Source of the DNA: Bacillota bacterium
GTDB lineage: Bacteria; Bacillota_C; Negativicutes; Sporomusales; Sporomusaceae
Direction: 5' to 3'
NCBI GenBank assembly: GCA_023441125.1
Contig: JAEZQV010000104.1
Location: 1 to 9,017 of the forward strand
Length of the DNA: 9,017 nt
Shown here: positions 6,101-9,017 of the stretch, piece by piece
Layout: each line of letters opens with the position of its first letter
How positions within the stretch are numbered: position 1 is the first letter of the stretch
Notes under the pieces: generated by a model
The model's input: only the letters and a program-made list of their open reading frames with translations
The model's database searches: none
What the model was told of the DNA's origin: nothing
Made by a program: the position numbers and the translations under genes

Positions 6101-6817
6101 ATGTTTGCAAAAATGATCTCGGTTAACCGCTGGCAGGCGGTCCTGTTTGGCTGCATTTTTTTTGTTGCTTGCACCGTGGTCAGGATTGCCGGCGATGAAC
6201 CGCTCCAGCCACTGCCTGACTCGACAGGGGCAGCCAATTATTACGCAATGTCTCCCGGCCCTTACTATATAGCGCTGGGAGTCAAGGGCTATCAGCAAAC
6301 CACGGAATATACCTGCGGCCCGGCTGCGGTCATGTCTTTGCTGCGCTGGCATGGCATCCTTAACGAGCAGGCTATGAACCATGATACCGAAATGATAATT
6401 GCCCGGGAAATGGGCACCGGTGATCTTAGCTCCGGTCATCCCGGGACCACCCACCGGCAAATGGAGAACTGGTTAAGCAAAAACGGTTTTGAGGTGACAA
6501 CCGGCTACAACGGAACATTGGCAATGCTGCGGGACAACCTGCAGCAAGGCATCCCGACCCTGGTCGAATGGATTGACTGGGGCGGCCACTGGGTGGTGGT
6601 AACTGGTTATCATGCCGCCTCGGAAGCCGCCGCCCAAGGCGTTGATACCATCTTTTTTGCCGACCCGGCCGCTCATTGGATTACCGTCAATAATCCGGAC
6701 GGAATTTCATCCTTCAATGCCTGGCGGTTTAGAGATATGTGGTTTGATGCGCAATATTTCAATCCGGGGCATTTGGTGAGAAATGTATACATTGTGGCTA
6801 TTCCCCGGAAAAAATAG
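6101..6817 (+). CDS. C39-like papain-fold protein with N-terminal membrane segment
   Basis: The product has 238 residues. After a short basic start (MFAKMISVNRW) there is a hydrophobic stretch at about 13-27 (AVLFGCIFFVACTVV), so the protein is probably exported or membrane-anchored. FVAC resembles a lipobox but has F at -3, so lipoprotein status is doubtful. The rest is a C39-like peptidase fold: Q66 six residues before the nucleophile motif TCGPA (C72), GGHWVVVTGY with H163, and FADPA with D188. This ordered Gln-Cys-His-Asp set suggests an active thiol enzyme. ATG 6101 has GAAAGGGG (6086-6093) seven bases ahead; an in-frame GTG at 6059 lacks a comparable site. There is no ABC transporter or leader-peptide gene beside it, so it is not an evident bacteriocin exporter domain. 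A substrate cannot be named. Confidence 0.75.
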   Translation: MFAKMISVNRWQAVLFGCIFFVACTVVRIAGDEPLQPLPDSTGAANYYAMSPGPYYIALGVKGYQQTTEYTCGPAAVMSLLRWHGILNEQAMNHDTEMIIAREMGTGDLSSGHPGTTHRQMENWLSKNGFEVTTGYNGTLAMLRDNLQQGIPTLVEWIDWGGHWVVVTGYHAASEAAAQGVDTIFFADPAAHWITVNNPDGISSFNAWRFRDMWFDAQYFNPGHLVRNVYIVAIPRKK

Positions 6818-6878
6818 CTGTGTTTATAATTTCTATTTTCCTTATTTACTTAAATAGCGCCGGTGCTGGCGGCCGATA

Positions 6879-6884
6879 TATAAT
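6879..6884 (+). promoter_or_regulatory. Possible -10 box for the small gene
   Basis: A perfect TATAAT lies 50 bases before the ATG at 6934, in an otherwise AT-rich spacer. The sequence 17 bp upstream (AGCGCC) is not a -35 box and there is no TG extension, so support is slight. A weak CGCC/GGCG hairpin (6858-6871) lies just before it. Confidence 0.2.
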
Positions 6885-6933
6885 AAAGCCAGAAAAGTTA
6901 ACTGGGGTTATGTAAGAGGAGGAAGGGAAAGCT

Positions 6934-7242
6934 ATGGCAAAGTTGGAAAAAGGTATGCTTGTGGTAGAAAATGTGCAGGCCCCGACAGGCTCACCGGCGA
7001 AAATAGTTTATGAGGGTCTGGGACAAGGCAACCAGTACGGCCGGACACTTTTTCAGGTTTTTCTGGATGATATGTCTTATGGTACTTTTGCGCTGCGGGG
7101 AGAAATTACAACGCTGGAAGAAGCCCGGACGAGATTAGCTGCTGTTAAATATCAGGATGAAAATGAATCCATGGCGGAATATGCCGTCCGTAGGCAATGG
7201 CTTCAGCTGGATGTTAATGATCTCTATGATCTTGGTGATTAA
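6934..7242 (+). CDS. Small acidic soluble protein, 102 residues, unknown function
   Basis: I do not recognise this protein. It appears soluble, has no cysteine or histidine, no signal peptide and no membrane segment, and is rich in D and E, ending DLYDLGD. Alternating hydrophobic residues near the start (GMLVVENV, AKIVYEGL) and in TLFQVFLDD suggest a small beta-rich fold followed by a helix (about 60-90, TTLEEARTRLAAVKY). It is likely real: AGGAGG (6917-6922) and GGAAGGGA (6921-6928) precede the ATG, codon use resembles its neighbours, and a good terminator palindrome follows 21 bases after the stop. It is 116 bases from the C39-like gene and may be a single-gene unit. Confidence 0.7.
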   Translation: MAKLEKGMLVVENVQAPTGSPAKIVYEGLGQGNQYGRTLFQVFLDDMSYGTFALRGEITTLEEARTRLAAVKYQDENESMAEYAVRRQWLQLDVNDLYDLGD

Positions 7243-7263
7243 ACTTAATCAAAAATAGCTGAC

Positions 7264-7288
7264 AAATCCTGCAAATTTTGCAGGATTT
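7264..7288 (+). terminator. Intrinsic terminator built on a CCTGCAAA palindrome
   Basis: AAATCCTGC (7264-7272) pairs with GCAGGATTT (7280-7288) around AAATTTT, and the T-rich run TTCTTATTTTTC follows. It starts 21 bases after the stop of the 102-residue gene, the normal place for a terminator. The palindrome shares its TCCTGCAAA/TTTGCAGGA core with the one at 994-1027. Confidence 0.65.
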
Positions 7289-7326
7289 CTTATTTTTCAG
7301 GGTAAATGATTACAACAGGATAATTC

Positions 7327-7356
7327 TTGGACAAAACTGTAAAAATATGAAATTAT
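7327..7356 (+). promoter_or_regulatory. Candidate promoter for the chemoreceptor gene
   Basis: TTGGAC (7327-7332) and AATTAT (7351-7356) are 18 bp apart. A start near 7363 would give a leader of about 240 bases, long enough to include the whole structured-looking stretch. The -10 box is poor. I looked for a motility-sigma promoter (TAAA, 15 bp, CCGATAA type) and did not find one correctly spaced. Confidence 0.25.
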
Positions 7357-7410
7357 GGGTAATTTAATAAAGGAAAACATAAATTATTAGCGAATATGAA
7401 TTATTATTAA

Positions 7411-7572
7411 CAAGGAAGCTGCAAAATTGCCGCTATTAGCTGTTTGGCAGTAAACAATACCATCCTCGTAGTTGCTATGGATTTTAGCCCGATAGGCTCA
7501 ATATGTAGCCAAGGTGACGGAGTTGATATGACGACCACGGGAGGAGTAGGCTGATACATATCTGTCCGCCTA
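7411..7572 (+). ncRNA. Structured-looking 5' leader of the chemoreceptor gene, class not identified
   Basis: The gap 7289-7603 has no gene. Its first part is very AT-rich; from 7411 it becomes GC-richer and forms several stems by eye: ATTGCC (7426-7431) with GGCAGT (7446-7451); CGTAG (7467-7471) with CTATG (7475-7479); AGCC (7486-7489) with GGCT (7495-7498), where a second AGCC (7507-7510) could compete; and CGGA plus GATATG (7518-7530) with CATATC plus TCCG (7557-7568), enclosed by GG (7513-7514) with CC (7569-7570). TAGGC (7547-7551) with GCCTA (7568-7572) is an alternative to the last. The ribosome site AGGAGG (7588-7593) lies just outside. This resembles a riboswitch-type leader, but the key bases of the classes I know are absent. 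Confidence 0.35.
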
Positions 7573-7603
7573 ATTAATAACAATTGCAGGAGGAGTGGTA
7601 AAA

Positions 7604-9017
7604 ATGCCGGAAAATGTGCCGTCTGCCCAGGGGAGAGTCAGCAGTATAAAATTCAAGCTGGTTATGGCCGTGTGTCTGGTAGTGGCTTTGTCAATCGGTG
7701 TTGCCGCGTATTTCAACAGTAAAAGCAGCGAGCAGGCATTAGCCCGGCAGATTGAGGGCGCAATGCGCGCCAACGCCGAGGCTACGGCCGAAGGAATTGC
7801 CAAAGATGTTGCCGGTATAAAGGCCAAAGTAGAATTTATTGCCATGGATGCCAAGGTTAAGTCGGAGGATCTGGCGGCAATTGCGGCTCGGCTGGCAGAA
7901 ATAAAACAGACGCAAGCGGCCATTGAAACCTTATTCTATGTGGATCTAAACGGGCGTTACACAGCCAGTGACGGAACAAACGGTTCAGTGGCCGAACGGG
8001 ATTACTTTAAAGAGGTCACCCAAAAGCAGGGGACGATTATATCCGGTGATCCGGTAGTCTCTAAAGTCACGGGAAAACTGGTGGCGGTGGGAATCTCACC
8101 GGTAATGGGAAATAATAATCAAATTAAGGGCTATGTGGCTGCGGCCATGAATATCGACAGCATTACCAGCTATGTATTACACCGGAAGTTCGGTCAAGAT
8201 GGTTATGCGTATGTTGTCGGTAAATCAGGCCTTGTTTTCATTCACCCCAATGAACAGGTCGCTTTGAAACTCAATCCACTGACCGATGCGGTCGCCCCTG
8301 AACTGAAGGCCATGACCCAGGCTGTGATTGACGGTAAAATGGGAGCCCAGGAATATGAGTTCCAGGGGATTGCCAAATATGCGGGTTATGCTGCCATCCC
8401 CGGTACAGCCTGGGGAGTCAGCACTACCCAAACCAAAGCGGCAGCCTTGAGTGCAATTACCGCTATCCGGAATCAGTCGATAGTAATTGCCGGTGTTGCC
8501 ATTGTATTAGCCGGTTTGTTTATGTATTTTATTGCCGGCAGATTGACCGGGCCTATTACCCGCCTGGCCGCAGCCGCGCAGAATATGGCGGCCGGGGACC
8601 TGACCCAAAGCGTCCAGATTGCCGCCCGGGATGAGGTTGGGCAGTTAGCAGCGGCGTTTAACACTATGGGTAACAATCTGAAGCATATCATTGGGCAGCT
8701 GCAAAAAAGTGCTGAGTTGCTTGCGGCATCCTCGCAGCAATTGACTGCCGGCGCCGGACAGTCCGCCAATGCCGCCAACAGTGTGGCAGCTTCCACGCAG
8801 CAGGTTGCCGCCGGACTGCAGACGGTATCGGCCTCAACCGAGGAAATTACTGCATCGGCAGAAAATGTCGGGGCCAACGTAATGGCGATTACACAAAATG
8901 CAGCCAAGGGCAGTCAGGTGGCCAAAGGCGTCGAAGAACAGGCGCTCAAGCTGCAGCAAAATGCCCAAGTCTCCCGCAAAGCGGCGGTAGACTTGTATAA
9001 TGACATCAGCGCACGGG
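7604..9017 (+). CDS. Methyl-accepting chemotaxis protein with Cache sensor (runs off the right edge)
   Basis: This transmembrane chemoreceptor would sense a small molecule outside the membrane and control the CheA kinase. The frame is open from ATG 7604 to the window end (471 full codons); AGGAGG (7588-7593) lies ten bases before the ATG. Order of parts: short cytoplasmic start; TM1 about 19-37; extracytoplasmic double-Cache-type domain about 40-285, with ERDYFKEV (131-138), then SGDPVVSKVTGK, and MNIDSI (D185); TM2 about 293-311; HAMP about 312-366 (GPITRL, MAAGDL, DEVGQL); then the start of the long signalling coiled coil with TQQVAAG and ASTEEITAS repeats. The conserved signalling tip and any CheR/CheB tether are outside. 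The motif is RDYF where the known amino-acid-binding Cache motif has RxWY, so a canonical amino-acid ligand is not supported. A long leader precedes it. Confidence 0.92.
   Translation, partial: MPENVPSAQGRVSSIKFKLVMAVCLVVALSIGVAAYFNSKSSEQALARQIEGAMRANAEATAEGIAKDVAGIKAKVEFIAMDAKVKSEDLAAIAARLAEIKQTQAAIETLFYVDLNGRYTASDGTNGSVAERDYFKEVTQKQGTIISGDPVVSKVTGKLVAVGISPVMGNNNQIKGYVAAAMNIDSITSYVLHRKFGQDGYAYVVGKSGLVFIHPNEQVALKLNPLTDAVAPELKAMTQAVIDGKMGAQEYEFQGIAKYAGYAAIPGTAWGVSTTQTKAAALSAITAIRNQSIVIAGVAIVLAGLFMYFIAGRLTGPITRLAAAAQNMAAGDLTQSVQIAARDEVGQLAAAFNTMGNNLKHIIGQLQKSAELLAASSQQLTAGAGQSANAANSVAASTQQVAAGLQTVSASTEEITASAENVGANVMAITQNAAKGSQVAKGVEEQALKLQQNAQVSRKAAVDLYNDISAR

Noticed and set aside
7486..7496. 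Motility sigma-factor -10 box (CCGATA at 7489-7494)
   Set aside because: No TAAA at about 15 bp upstream; the nearest TAAA (7451-7454) is much too far away.
7411..7603. Cyclic-di-GMP-I riboswitch before the chemoreceptor
   Set aside because: The conserved CACGCA...GCAAACC and GACGCAAAGCC segments are missing; only a loose similarity in the 3' half remains, so it is reported as unassigned structure.
8473..8907. 144-residue minus-strand open frame rich in Ala and Cys
   Set aside because: Mirror image of the alanine-rich TM2, HAMP and coiled-coil part of the chemoreceptor; typical shadow.
1..9017. Mobile elements, CRISPR arrays, tRNA or rRNA genes
   Set aside because: No transposase or integrase motifs, no regularly spaced direct repeats and no tRNA- or rRNA-like segments were seen by eye on either strand.

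Overview
The window looks like a chromosomal segment of a Bacillota bacterium. Nearly every gene has a strong purine-rich Shine-Dalgarno site (AGGAGG or close), the spacers are AT-rich, the coding DNA is moderately GC-rich, and the chemoreceptor is of a clostridial type. An anaerobic Negativicutes/Sporomusaceae-like host is my best guess. It rests on gene style and on no marker gene, so it is weakly held. No rRNA, tRNA, transposase, CRISPR array or phage gene is visible.

Layout. (1) 1-791, minus strand: the N-terminal 263 residues of a LarA-family nickel-pincer alpha-hydroxyacid racemase, running off the left edge. (2) 792-1210: a divergent control region with an extended -10 promoter for larA, a 10-bp perfect inverted repeat touching that promoter, two hairpins and a candidate promoter for the rightward gene. 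(3) 1211-2563, plus strand: an MFS transporter of the anion:cation symporter (sugar-acid/organic-anion) type. (4) 2658-2724: a long hairpin with G.U pairs, probably the transporter's terminator. (5) 2788-5948: a tight three-gene operon, GNAT acyltransferase, enolase-superfamily N-succinyl/N-acylamino acid racemase and M20 amidohydrolase. (6) 6101-6817: a membrane-anchored or exported C39-like papain-fold protein. (7) 6934-7242: a 102-residue protein I do not recognise, followed by a terminator. (8) 7289-7603: a long leader that appears structured in its 3' half. (9) 7604-9017: the first 471 residues of a methyl-accepting chemotaxis protein with a periplasmic Cache sensor, running off the right edge.

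How the genes work together. The operon matches the D- to L-amino acid conversion pathway known from Geobacillus kaustophilus: a D-amino acid is N-succinylated from succinyl-CoA, the N-succinyl amino acid is racemised, and the L-form is hydrolysed, so CoA-thioester energy makes the inversion one-way. Just upstream, the LarA homologue and the divergent organic-anion transporter suggest uptake and racemisation of an alpha-hydroxyacid. Two unrelated chemistries for inverting a C-alpha centre therefore sit side by side. A chemoreceptor for a small molecule lies downstream. Any link between it and the metabolic genes is inference from proximity only.
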